Shown here: positions 28,051-35,608 of the stretch, one piece after another
Layout of the letters: every line of letters starts with the position of its first letter
Numbering within the stretch: the first letter of the stretch is position 1
Assembly: GCA_019192445.1 (NCBI GenBank)
Contig: JAHCMK010000002.1
Span: 496,001 to 560,000 of the forward strand
Reading direction: 5' to 3'
Length of the DNA: 64,000 nucleotides
Origin: Oceanococcus sp. HetDA_MAG_MS8
GTDB taxonomy: Bacteria > Pseudomonadota > Gammaproteobacteria > Nevskiales > Oceanococcaceae
The notes under the pieces: generated by a model
What the model was told of the DNA's origin: nothing
What the model saw: the letters and a program-made list of their open reading frames with translations, nothing else
Databases searched by the model: none
Made by a program: the position numbers and the translations under genes

Positions 28051-29643
28051 ATGGAACGTGATGTAATGGAATTTGACCTGCTGGTGGTCGGCGCTGGCCC
28101 CGCTGGTCTGGCCTGCGCCATCCACGCCAAGCAGCTCAACCCTGAACTCAATGTGTGTGTGCTGGAGAAAGGCGCCACAGTGGGCTCGCACAGCCTGGCT
28201 GGGGCCGTCATCGAGCCCGGCCCGCTGGAAGAGCTGCTGCCGAACTGGAAGGACAACCCACCCGAAGTCTGCGTACCCGTCAAACGCGACGAAATTCGGA
28301 TGATGAACCCCAAGGGTTCTTTCAAGTTCCCCATCGTGCCGCCGCAGATGAACAACCACGGGAATTACATCATTTCCCTGGGTAGCCTCACCGCAAAAAT
28401 GGGCGAAGCTGCCGAAGAGCTGGGCGTGGAAATTTACCCCGGCTTCCCGGCCCGCGAACCGCTGTACAACGACGCCGGCGAAGTCATCGGTGTACGCACC
28501 GGCGACATGGGCGTTGATAAAGACGGCAACCCCAAAGACTCCTTCACGCCGGGTATGGACCTGCATGCCAAGCTCACGGTGTTTGCCGAAGGCGCGCGTG
28601 GCTCCTGCTCCAAGCAGTTGGTAGCCAAGTTTGGTCTGGACAAAGACTGCGACCCGCAAACCTACGGCATTGGCATTAAAGAGCTGTGGCAGCTGCCCAA
28701 AGGTCGCGGGGAAACCGGCCTGGTGATGCACACCATGGGCTGGCCGCTGGACAACAGCACCTATGGCGGCAGCTTTGTGTACCACTTGGAAGACGACAAA
28801 CTGGCCATCGGCTTTGTGGTGGGCCTGGACTACGAAGACCCGCACCTAGAGCCCTTTGAGAAGTTCCAAGAGTTTAAGAACCACCCCGAGATGAAGAAGC
28901 TGCTGGAAGGCGGCGAAATCGTCAGCTATGGCGCCCGCGCCATTGTTGAAGGTGGCTGGCAGTCGCTACCCAAGGTAGAAATGCCAGGGGCAGCGCTGAT
29001 TGGCTGCGGCGCTGGCACCTTGAACGTGCCCAAAATTAAAGGCGTACACCAAGCCATTCGCTCGGGCATGGAAATCGCTAAGCACTTCACTGAGAAGCAA
29101 AGCAGCGCTGGCTTCGACAGCCGCTTGCGCAGCTCCGCCGTGGGCGCCGAGCTGAAAAAAGTGCGCAACATCCGCCCGGCTTTCCACTGGGGTATGTGGG
29201 TAGGTCTGGTCATCTCCGGCATCGAAACACTGTTCGCCGGGTTGTTGCCTTACACCTTGCGTAACCGCGCCGATCACAGCGCACTGAAAAAGATCACCGA
29301 GAAAAAACCGCTGGCACAAAACGAGCGCGACCTGCCCCCGCGTGACCGTTTGTCGGCGGTGTACTTCGCCGCCACCGAGCATGATGAAGACCAGCCGGTG
29401 CACCTGCAGGTGGCCGACACCAACATCTGCATCACGCAGTGCGCCGAGGAATACGACAACCCCTGCACACGCTTCTGCCCGGCCAAGGTTTATGAAATGG
29501 TCGAGGACGAAGACGGCAAACGCTTACAGATTAATGCCGCAAACTGCGTACACTGTAAGACTTGCGACATCAAAGACCCCTACCAGATCATTAATTGGGT
29601 CACCCCGGAAGGAGGTTCCGGGCCGAACTACCAATTGATGTAA
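28051..29643 (+). CDS. Electron transfer flavoprotein-ubiquinone oxidoreductase
   Basis: A 530-residue membrane-associated FAD and 4Fe-4S protein that passes electrons from ETF to ubiquinone. The FAD-binding motif VVGAGPAGLACAIHAKQ is at the N-terminus, GWPLDNSTYGGSFVYHL in the middle and GCGAGTLNVPKIKGVHQAI after it. The C-terminal cluster ligands are in NPCTRFCPAKVYE and NCVHCKTCDIKDP. The start could be the ATG at 28051 or a second one 15 bp later. It directly precedes etfB and etfA, giving a full electron route from the acyl-CoA dehydrogenase at the left of the window. Confidence 0.96.
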   Translation: MERDVMEFDLLVVGAGPAGLACAIHAKQLNPELNVCVLEKGATVGSHSLAGAVIEPGPLEELLPNWKDNPPEVCVPVKRDEIRMMNPKGSFKFPIVPPQMNNHGNYIISLGSLTAKMGEAAEELGVEIYPGFPAREPLYNDAGEVIGVRTGDMGVDKDGNPKDSFTPGMDLHAKLTVFAEGARGSCSKQLVAKFGLDKDCDPQTYGIGIKELWQLPKGRGETGLVMHTMGWPLDNSTYGGSFVYHLEDDKLAIGFVVGLDYEDPHLEPFEKFQEFKNHPEMKKLLEGGEIVSYGARAIVEGGWQSLPKVEMPGAALIGCGAGTLNVPKIKGVHQAIRSGMEIAKHFTEKQSSAGFDSRLRSSAVGAELKKVRNIRPAFHWGMWVGLVISGIETLFAGLLPYTLRNRADHSALKKITEKKPLAQNERDLPPRDRLSAVYFAATEHDEDQPVHLQVADTNICITQCAEEYDNPCTRFCPAKVYEMVEDEDGKRLQINAANCVHCKTCDIKDPYQIINWVTPEGGSGPNYQLM

Positions 29644-29698
29644 ATCCACTGGGCGGCGCGGTCTGCGTTGCTTTATTCACATAAACGGTAAGAGTTGT

Positions 29699-30442
29699 AT
29701 GAAGGTACTCGTCCCCATCAAACGCGCGGTGGACTACAACGTCCGCGTCCGCGTGAAGTCTGACGGCTCAGGCGTCGAAACCAACGGCGTGAAAATGAGC
29801 GTGAACCCCTTTGACGAAATCGCCAATGAAGAGGCGCTGCGTCTGAAAGAAAAGGGCATCGTCTCCGAAATCATTGTGTGCACCATTGGTGTGGCCAAAG
29901 CCGAAGACCAACTGCGCTCTGAGCTGGCTCGGGGCGCTGACCGTGGCATTCACGTGGTCACCGACGAAGAAGTGCAGCCCCTTCAAGCTGCGCGCATTCT
30001 GGCCAAGCTTGCCGCCGAAGAAGAAGTAGGCTTGGTACTGATGGGTAAGCAAGCCATCGACGACGACGCCAACCAGACCGGCCAAATGCTGGCCACGCTG
30101 ATGAACTGGCCCCAAGCCACCTTTGCCTCGCAAGTAGAGATTGCCGACGGCAAAGCCACGGTCGATCGTGAGATTGACGCCGGTATCGAAACTTTGGAAG
30201 TGGATATGCCTGCGGTCATCACCGCCGACCTGCGCTTGAACGAGCCCCGCTTCATCAAGCTGCCGGACATCATGAAGGCCAAGCGCAAGCCCATCGCCAA
30301 GCGTGAGCTGAGCGAGTTCGACGTAGACGTGCCCAAGCTGGAAGTCACCGAAACGCGCGCACCGGGTGGCCGTGAGCCTGGCCGCAAGGTCAAAGACGTG
30401 GCCGAGCTGGTCGCCGTACTCAAAGACAAGGGATTGGTCTAA
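29699..30442 (+). CDS. etfB: Electron transfer flavoprotein beta subunit
   Basis: A 247-residue subunit binding AMP, beginning MKVLVPIKRAVDYNVRVRVK with the typical NPFDEIANEEALRLKE. The signature block VLMGKQAIDDDANQTGQML is intact, and LPDIMKAKRKP follows. Its TAA overlaps the etfA ATG by one base (TAATG), so translation is coupled and gives 1:1 subunits. It forms an operon with the ETF-QO gene 55 bp upstream. Confidence 0.97.
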   Translation: MKVLVPIKRAVDYNVRVRVKSDGSGVETNGVKMSVNPFDEIANEEALRLKEKGIVSEIIVCTIGVAKAEDQLRSELARGADRGIHVVTDEEVQPLQAARILAKLAAEEEVGLVLMGKQAIDDDANQTGQMLATLMNWPQATFASQVEIADGKATVDREIDAGIETLEVDMPAVITADLRLNEPRFIKLPDIMKAKRKPIAKRELSEFDVDVPKLEVTETRAPGGREPGRKVKDVAELVAVLKDKGLV

Positions 30443-31386
30443 TGAGCAAAATTCTGATTGTTGCCGAAACCCTCAACGACGCCCTGCACCCCACCACTGC
30501 CAAGGCTGTGGCCTGCGCCCAAGCCATTGGCGGCGACATTCACGTGGCCGTGTTTGGCGCCGGCGTGAAAACCGCCGCTGAAGATGCAGCGCAAATCGAC
30601 GGTGTGACTGAAGTTCTGTACGTACAAAACGACGAGAACATGGCCCCGCGTGCTGCCACCTTGGCACCCCAGGTCGTGGCCCTGGCCGGTGAAGGCTACA
30701 GCCATGTGCTGGCTGCCAACACCACCACCGGTAAAGACCTGATGCCGCGTGTGGCCGCCCTGCTGGGTGTGCCGCAAGTGACCGACATCATGACCGTGCA
30801 TGGCCCGCGCGACTTCGACCGCCCCACCTACGCCGGCAACGCCATCACCCGCGTACAAGCCCCGGGCGACTTCACGCTGGTTGGCACCGTGCGTACCGCC
30901 TCCTTCACCGCGGCCAAACTTGGCAACTCCGCCAGCGTGAGCGACAAAGCTGTTGACGCCGAGCTGCCCACGCACACCCGCGTGGTTGAACTCAAAACAG
31001 GCGGCGGCGACCGCCCCGACCTGCAAACCGCACCCAAAGTGGTGTCCGGTGGTCGTGCTCTGGGTTCCAGCGAAAGCTTCGACATCATCTTCAAACTGGC
31101 CGACACCATGGGTGCCGGCTGTGGCGCCTCCCGTGCCGCCGTCGATGCCGGCTACGTGCCCAACGACATGCAGGTCGGCCAAACCGGGAAAATCATCGCC
31201 CCGGATCTCTATGTGGCCATCGGCATCTCCGGTGCTATCCAGCACTTGGCCGGTATTAAAGATGCAGGCACCATCGTCGCCATCAACAATGACGAAAACG
31301 CCCCCATCTTCGAAATTGCCGACCTCGGCCTGGTAGGCGACCTCTTCGAGATCGTCCCCCAACTCACCGAGGCCCTGGGCAGCTAA
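30442..31386 (+). CDS. etfA: Electron transfer flavoprotein alpha subunit
   Basis: A 314-residue FAD-binding subunit. The N-terminal half has [20 protein letters not shown] and [19 protein letters not shown]. The FAD domain shows [59 protein letters not shown] and the closing [22 protein letters not shown]. It ends the ETF operon and is followed by a strong terminator. Confidence 0.97.
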   Translation: MSKILIVAETLNDALHPTTAKAVACAQAIGGDIHVAVFGAGVKTAAEDAAQIDGVTEVLYVQNDENMAPRAATLAPQVVALAGEGYSHVLAANTTTGKDLMPRVAALLGVPQVTDIMTVHGPRDFDRPTYAGNAITRVQAPGDFTLVGTVRTASFTAAKLGNSASVSDKAVDAELPTHTRVVELKTGGGDRPDLQTAPKVVSGGRALGSSESFDIIFKLADTMGAGCGASRAAVDAGYVPNDMQVGQTGKIIAPDLYVAIGISGAIQHLAGIKDAGTIVAINNDENAPIFEIADLGLVGDLFEIVPQLTEALGS

Positions 31387-31412
31387 AGCCGCCTAGCCAC
31401 GGCAGAAAAACG

Positions 31413-31446
31413 GCCGAAGGCTCCGCGAGGGGTCTTCGGCTTTTTT
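31413..31446 (+). terminator. Intrinsic terminator after etfA
   Basis: GCCGAAG/CTTCGGC with an extended imperfect inner stem is followed by six T at 31441-31446, 27 bp after the etfA stop. It closes the ETF operon and marks the left edge of the accessory island. Confidence 0.9.
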
Positions 31447-31468
31447 GTGCCTGGGAACTTTAGGAATT

Positions 31469-31649
31469 GGCCGCAGATTCGCGCAGATTAACGCAGATGG
31501 GTTTTCCACAGATTGAGGGAGATCGTCACAGATTGTATGGAGAACCAATATGGGTGCATCGATTGTTCAAGGCAGCAGGCGACCGCCTTCGCGACAACGA
31601 CAAACACCTCAACATAAAAATCTGTGTGTATCTGTGTAAATCTTTGGCA
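31469..31649. repeat. MITE-like CGCAGATT element, copy A1
   Basis: About 181 bp, starting GGCCGCAGATT and ending with degenerate ATCTGTGT repeats. Its internal sequence (TTTTCCACAGATT, CACAGATTGT, CAATATGGGTGCAT, GACCGCC) lines up with copy A2 at 32776-32956, which has the same length. The outer 28 bp are inverted repeats of each other, decayed here on the right side. Long open frames across it are not genes. Confidence 0.75.
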
Positions 31650-31658
31650 GAAAACCAG

Positions 31659-31834
31659 GGCCGCGGATTGGCGCCGATGAACGCAGAGGAGGATTCCCAC
31701 AGATGGGCACCGATGGCCACAAATGTGGTGGAGACAATTGCTAGGTCACCGACCCCTCAAGGCCGCCAGCGGCCGCTCTCGGAGTCACCACAACCAATTC
31801 AAAAAATCTGCGTGAATCTGCGTAAATCTGCGGC
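31659..31834. repeat. MITE-like CGCAGATT element, copy B1
   Basis: This unit follows A1 after 9 bp and has the same type of inverted ends: GGCCGCGGATTGGCGC on the left and ATCTGCGTAAATCTGCGGC on the right. The interior differs from the A type but matches B2 at 32643-32775 (GGGCACCGATG, GGTGGAGA.AATTGCTAGGTCACC, TCAAGGCCGCCA). Elements with such CGCAGAT ends are common intergenic repeats in many proteobacteria. No transposase is encoded. Confidence 0.75.
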
Positions 31835-31871
31835 TAATAACCCAACCCGACGATTGGCTTTGCCCCATAGC

Positions 31872-32306
31872 TTAAGGCGGCAGTGTATCGGGCAATGCCA
31901 GCAGCGCTTGATCGAAGGTGTAGAGCCCTTCCATGGCCTCCCCTTGCTCTTCAGCTCGTGTCAAGGCTTTATTGAGAATCAGCGTATCGGGAAAGTCTGC
32001 GTGCTTGGACTTGCCAGCGACCTTCGTGGCGGGAGCTTTTCTGAAGTCAACGAGAGCTCTCCATACCGCCGGCGCATCTTCAAAATACACGCAGGGCTCT
32101 TCAAATAGTGCCAGAACCACACGCGCCAGCGCCTCCCGGCCCAGCTTGTATTTCTTGCCGCGCAAGGTCCAAAAGGTCTCCACTAAGACGACGTCGGTGA
32201 TCAGTACCTTGCTGTTTCCACTAAACAAGGCGGCCGCTCGTGGCGATTGCTCTGCGTCATCGTTCAGCAAATACCGCAGTAGGACATTGGTATCGACGGC
32301 AATCAC
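31872..32306 (-). CDS. vapC: VapC-type PIN-domain toxin
   Basis: A 144-residue ribonuclease toxin of a type II toxin-antitoxin system. The PIN-domain acidic residues are visible: Asp5 in AVDTNVLLRYL, Glu43 in VLVETFW, Asp104 in KHADFPDTLI and Asp132 in TFDQAL. They coordinate Mg2+ for RNA cleavage. The start is GTG and overlaps the antitoxin stop as GTGA, the usual coupling for vapBC. The pair is flanked on both sides by MITE-like elements. RNA target unknown. Confidence 0.92.
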   Translation of the reverse strand: MIAVDTNVLLRYLLNDDAEQSPRAAALFSGNSKVLITDVVLVETFWTLRGKKYKLGREALARVVLALFEEPCVYFEDAPAVWRALVDFRKAPATKVAGKSKHADFPDTLILNKALTRAEEQGEAMEGLYTFDQALLALPDTLPP

Positions 32307-32524
32307 GCATCCATTCCGCTCTGCATCGAGGCTTCGTCACTGATCGCCGAATCCGTCTTCACCCCACTCAGCAGACCATGCGCGGCTCCAGCCACCTTCT
32401 TCACGATGGTGATATGGCCATCGTTGTCCACGAAGCTCTGATATTCATCGCCGGGCTCAATTCCGGCGACCCTACATTGCTCAATCGGCAAGGTAATCTG
32501 CCTTTTCGCACTGACCTTCGGCAC
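32303..32524 (-). CDS. vapB: AbrB/MazE-type antitoxin
   Basis: A 73-residue antitoxin with a swapped-hairpin AbrB DNA-binding fold (PKVSAKRQITLPIEQCRVAGIEPGD, then ITIVKK) and a disordered acidic C-tail that would bind the toxin. The start matters: the frame is open back to 32650, but AAGGAG lies six bases upstream of the GTG at 32522-32524 and the AbrB fold begins there. I therefore use that GTG and reject the 115-residue version. It likely represses its own operon together with VapC. Confidence 0.85.
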   Translation of the reverse strand: MPKVSAKRQITLPIEQCRVAGIEPGDEYQSFVDNDGHITIVKKVAGAAHGLLSGVKTDSAISDEASMQSGMDA

Positions 32525-32642
32525 AACACGCTCCTTACGTATCCCGCGAAAGCCTAGGCTACGCCGTTCTTTACTTTTGGTCAACGAGTAAGGACACAAA
32601 TGAACCGGAGCCCGGAGGCGCCCTGGCAAACAAAGCCAATCG

Positions 32643-32775
32643 GTTTCCACAGATGGGCACCGATGACCACAGATGAGGTGGAGATAATTGCTAGGTCACC
32701 CAACCTTCAAGGCCGCCAACGACAACCCTCCGCATCACAACAAACGGCTCACCAGCAAGTCTGTGGAAAATACTT
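32643..32775. repeat. MITE-like element, partial copy B2
   Basis: This unit matches the interior and right half of B1 (CACAGATGGGCACCGATG, then GGTGGAGATAATTGCTAGG and CAAGGCCGCCAACGA). Its left inverted end is missing and its right end is worn to AAGTCTGTGGAAAATACTTGG. It abuts A2 directly, so the order on this side of vapBC (B2-A2) is the reverse of the order on the other side (A1-B1). Confidence 0.65.
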
Positions 32776-32956
32776 GGCCGCAGATTGGCGCAGATTTACG
32801 CAGAGGAGGCTTTCCACAGATGGGCACAGATTGTCACAGATGGTTTGGCTGCCAAATATGGGTGCATGGATAGTCCTACGCTGCCAGCGACCGCCCTCGG
32901 GACCACGACAACAATCTCATCAAAATAATCTGCGTAGATCTGCGCAAATCTGCGGC
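32776..32956. repeat. MITE-like CGCAGATT element, copy A2 (best preserved)
   Basis: A 181-bp element whose ends are inverted repeats. The left 28 bp at 32777-32804 and the right 28 bp at 32929-32956 match at 26 of 28 positions when one is reverse-complemented. Each end is itself a triple of the unit TCTGCG(T/C)NAA. The interior includes CACAGAT repeats. No flanking target duplication could be defined by eye. The spacer from 32957 to the amidase stop at 33037 holds nothing else. Confidence 0.8.
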
Positions 32957-33036
32957 AAAAAAACCAAGCCAAAGTTGGCGCAACTGTTAAGGGTGTTGCA
33001 TGTGAAACCAGCCATGACGGCGTCTCCAGCAACAGC

Positions 33037-34425
33037 TCATATTCTCCGCTCCAGTTCCGCGGCTGCATCTAGCAACAGCCCTTCGGCACCGGGTGCGCAG
33101 GCCAGCATGATGCCGGGCACCAAACCGGTGGTGGAACCACGGAACCGCGGTGCCGGCACGGAGATGGCCGACAAATTGATGTAGTTGGCGAAGGTGTGGG
33201 GTGTGATCAGCTTATTGATGCCAGGGCGCATCAGGGTCAACCGGTTCATACCGCGATGGGGCGGGGCGAGGGTGCCTATGGTGGGCAGGCAGAGGATGCC
33301 GTCATCCCCGAGCAGAGCATGGTAGTGGCGCCGGGCCGCCTCGAAGTGCTCTACAACTGCCGCCAAGGCTTGCTCCGAGCGTGGTCGGTACAGCGGCGCA
33401 ACCATCGCAAACCAGAGGAAAAAGCCCGGGTCCACAGTCGGTCGACCAAGCAGCTGAGCAAATAGCTCTTTTGTCACGCTAAATGGCTTGCCGCCCTCAC
33501 TCAGCCAACCCTTCCAGATGTCGATCATCTCGCCGGTGACCAGCTTGGGCACCTCCATGAACAGCTCGCTGACATTGGAGAAGTTATGGGAGCGCTCAGC
33601 CAGCATCCCTGCCTCTTCTAGCCCGGCTAGCGAAGCCTGATACGCGCTGCCTATACAGGCCTCACGCACTTTGTAGGGAAACTTCTGCGGCACTATTAAA
33701 CGCCGCCCCGCGACCGACTGGGGCTCAGGCGCGGGCGTCTTTGCCATCACATCGTAAGCCAGCCGGATGTCGCGTACCGAACGCGCCATGGGCCCAATGC
33801 CGTTCCAGGTCTCAAAGTAAGGACCAGACTCAGGCCAAACACCGGTCTTGTCGATGGCAGCAGAATGCGGCCGAAAACCCACAATGCCGCAGAAGGCCGA
33901 AGGAATTCGAATAGAGCCCAAAATATCCGTACCAAAACCCAGCGGCGATGCCCCGCTGCCCACCAGGGCGCCTTCCCCACCCGTGGAACCGCCCGCAGTG
34001 CGCTTGGGGTCCAAGGGGTTGCTGGTCACACCAAAGCGTAAGTTCCGCGTCTCCGCCGTCATCACAAACTCAGGCACATTACTCCGGGCCATAACGATGG
34101 CACCCGCTGCTTTGAGCTTCTGCACTAACGGCGCATCCTCTCCCACCGCAATCGGCGGCATCCGCGCAGAACCACCCGTGATCTCATGCCCCGCCAGCCC
34201 GTAGGTCTCCTTCAGAGTTATCGGCAAACCCGAAAGTGGACCCGGAAGCGGATTCTCGGCTTGAGCCAAAGCCTCACCCCGAAAAATTTCGGTGGCCGCG
34301 TTCAGCCGCGGCTGCTCACGCTCAACTCGTTCCAAATGCTCACGCACGACATCCACGGGGCTGTGTTCTCCAGCAGTCATCTGCCGCAGCAATTCGGTGG
34401 CATCGGGCAAAGTTTGGATCGTCAT
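33037..34425 (-). CDS. Amidase (amidase signature family)
   Basis: A 462-residue serine hydrolase using a Ser-cisSer-Lys triad. The catalytic Lys is in GLPITLKETYG, the cis-Ser in RTAGGSTGGEGALVGSG and the nucleophile Ser in GFGTDILGSIRIPSAFCG. These fit the signature, except that the usual GGSIR is LGSIR and SSGG is STGG. The substrate could be an amide, a peptide amide or a nylon-type oligomer. The absence of gatC and gatB nearby, and the shape of the C-terminal half, argue against a Glu-tRNA amidotransferase subunit. It stands alone within the island. Confidence 0.9.
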   Translation of the reverse strand: MTIQTLPDATELLRQMTAGEHSPVDVVREHLERVEREQPRLNAATEIFRGEALAQAENPLPGPLSGLPITLKETYGLAGHEITGGSARMPPIAVGEDAPLVQKLKAAGAIVMARSNVPEFVMTAETRNLRFGVTSNPLDPKRTAGGSTGGEGALVGSGASPLGFGTDILGSIRIPSAFCGIVGFRPHSAAIDKTGVWPESGPYFETWNGIGPMARSVRDIRLAYDVMAKTPAPEPQSVAGRRLIVPQKFPYKVREACIGSAYQASLAGLEEAGMLAERSHNFSNVSELFMEVPKLVTGEMIDIWKGWLSEGGKPFSVTKELFAQLLGRPTVDPGFFLWFAMVAPLYRPRSEQALAAVVEHFEAARRHYHALLGDDGILCLPTIGTLAPPHRGMNRLTLMRPGINKLITPHTFANYINLSAISVPAPRFRGSTTGLVPGIMLACAPGAEGLLLDAAAELERRI

Positions 34426-34939
34426 CGTCTAGACTCGAAACGGATTTTTCTGCCTAGTGAAGCACAAGCGCCTTTGGCAATGCTCACCTATCGCTCAGCC
34501 AGCTCACTTGGATGATGACCGCGGACGGGTCACTGAAGTCGTCGTAAACGTGGCACTTCTCCGAGTGAGAGACAACGCGAAAGGAATCTTCGGTCACTTC
34601 CGCCTGAAGCCTATGAAAAACGAGCTTAGGTTACCTAGCGGGGATTTAGAACTGCCAGCCAGTAGTAAGGTGAAGTGTGCCGATATCCGCTATCTGCCAG
34701 TAGCTGACCTTCCGGGTTCATGCCTATCAATCAGGCCAAACGACGTTTGCGGACATTCGGATGTTGGAATTCCAACGCATCTTCCAGCGAAAACTCATGA
34801 AATGCCCTGGGGGGAGGGGAATCAGAAACCCTCAATGCACGTGAAGGACATAGGCACTTGTTACAAACTTAGGGTTTTGTCAGAAGTGAAACGCGAGCAT
34901 CCGCATTAGATCGACAAAATGCAGATCCGCAGATAGCAA
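34426..34939. other. 514-bp spacer with no supported gene
   Basis: A 150-codon plus-strand frame fills much of this spacer, but it has no ribosome site, no recognisable domain and irregular composition, so I do not call it. A perfect 14-bp palindrome GTTGGAATTCCAAC is at 34763-34776, and a CGCAGAT-type repeat scrap is at 34917-34935, next to the end of the defence locus. The promoter of the amidase must lie at its left edge. Confidence 0.5.
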
Positions 34940-35608
34940 CTATCCTCCACCCACTCGAATGTGGACAACTTCACTTTCCGTACCGACAATGGTGTCGGCA
35001 AAGGAACCAGCGCACACGAGCATTTCATTCGCATAACTCCGATGTACAGTGTTGTAAAAGTTCCGAAGGACAAAATTTAGAAACTGGAATGGCGTCAGTG
35101 GAGCACTTACCGGAATCCGGCAGTTTTTAAACTGCCCAAGAGTCAAATGGGACATAGGATGATTTAGCTCTTCAAACCGCTGACCATCACTATCGAAATC
35201 AAAACGAACCGGAAATGGAACAACACTCTTAGCAACGATATCGGCAAAAACCTCATCAGCTTCGTAGATCTCCGGTTCGTTTTGAAAATCCTCCAGGTAT
35301 GGCGAAGGAAAGAAAGCCAGTCGATGACCAGTTAAACCTTCGCCAGTAAATCTATAGGACATCTGAATTAACGCTCCATCTGGCATCTTGACGCTGTATG
35401 CCTGAGCGCTCACGAGCTGATCATAGATTGTCTTATAAGGCTGATTTTTCAACGCAGCAGTTACCCTCTCCGCACCGTTGAAAGAAATTTCCAGAGAACC
35501 GGAGGGGTCACGTCGCTCAGATGGATGATTTTGACTTTCTGAGAGCCCGAGCTCAATAAGATTCCCAATGAGTGCGTTGAGCTGTCTCACAACCTCTCTG
35601 GGAGTCAT
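34940..35608 (-). CDS. DUF2290 protein of a helicase-DUF2290 defence module
   Basis: A 222-residue protein with no signal peptide or membrane segment. Conserved-looking blocks are KMPDGALIQMSYRF (about 74-87), HRLAFFPSPYLEDFQN (95-110), VPFPVRFDFD (130-139) and HPMSHLTLGQFKNCRIPVSAPLTP (150-173). These match my memory of the DUF2290 family. Its ATG overlaps the helicase TAA by one base (TAATG), so the two are translationally coupled. A helicase plus DUF2290 gene pair is among the anti-phage systems described from phage-satellite hotspots (Rousset and colleagues). The biochemical role of DUF2290 is unknown. Base composition is more AT-rich than the core. Confidence 0.8.
   Translation of the reverse strand: MTPREVVRQLNALIGNLIELGLSESQNHPSERRDPSGSLEISFNGAERVTAALKNQPYKTIYDQLVSAQAYSVKMPDGALIQMSYRFTGEGLTGHRLAFFPSPYLEDFQNEPEIYEADEVFADIVAKSVVPFPVRFDFDSDGQRFEELNHPMSHLTLGQFKNCRIPVSAPLTPFQFLNFVLRNFYNTVHRSYANEMLVCAGSFADTIVGTESEVVHIRVGGG

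Noticed and set aside
31467-32108. 213-codon plus-strand frame over the left repeats and vapC
   Set aside because: It runs through MITE-like repeats and antisense to the well-supported vapC.
32525-32650. Longer 115-residue antitoxin starting at 32650
   Set aside because: The extra N-terminus reads out of a repeat region, and AAGGAG sits directly upstream of the GTG at 32522-32524 where the AbrB fold starts.
31469-32956. CRISPR array
   Set aside because: The CGCAGAT and CACAGAT motifs are irregularly spaced and degenerate, with inverted rather than direct ends, and no cas genes are present.
34457-34909. 150-codon plus-strand frame between the amidase and the DUF2290 gene
   Set aside because: No ribosome site, no similarity recognised, and uneven composition; possibly decayed DNA.
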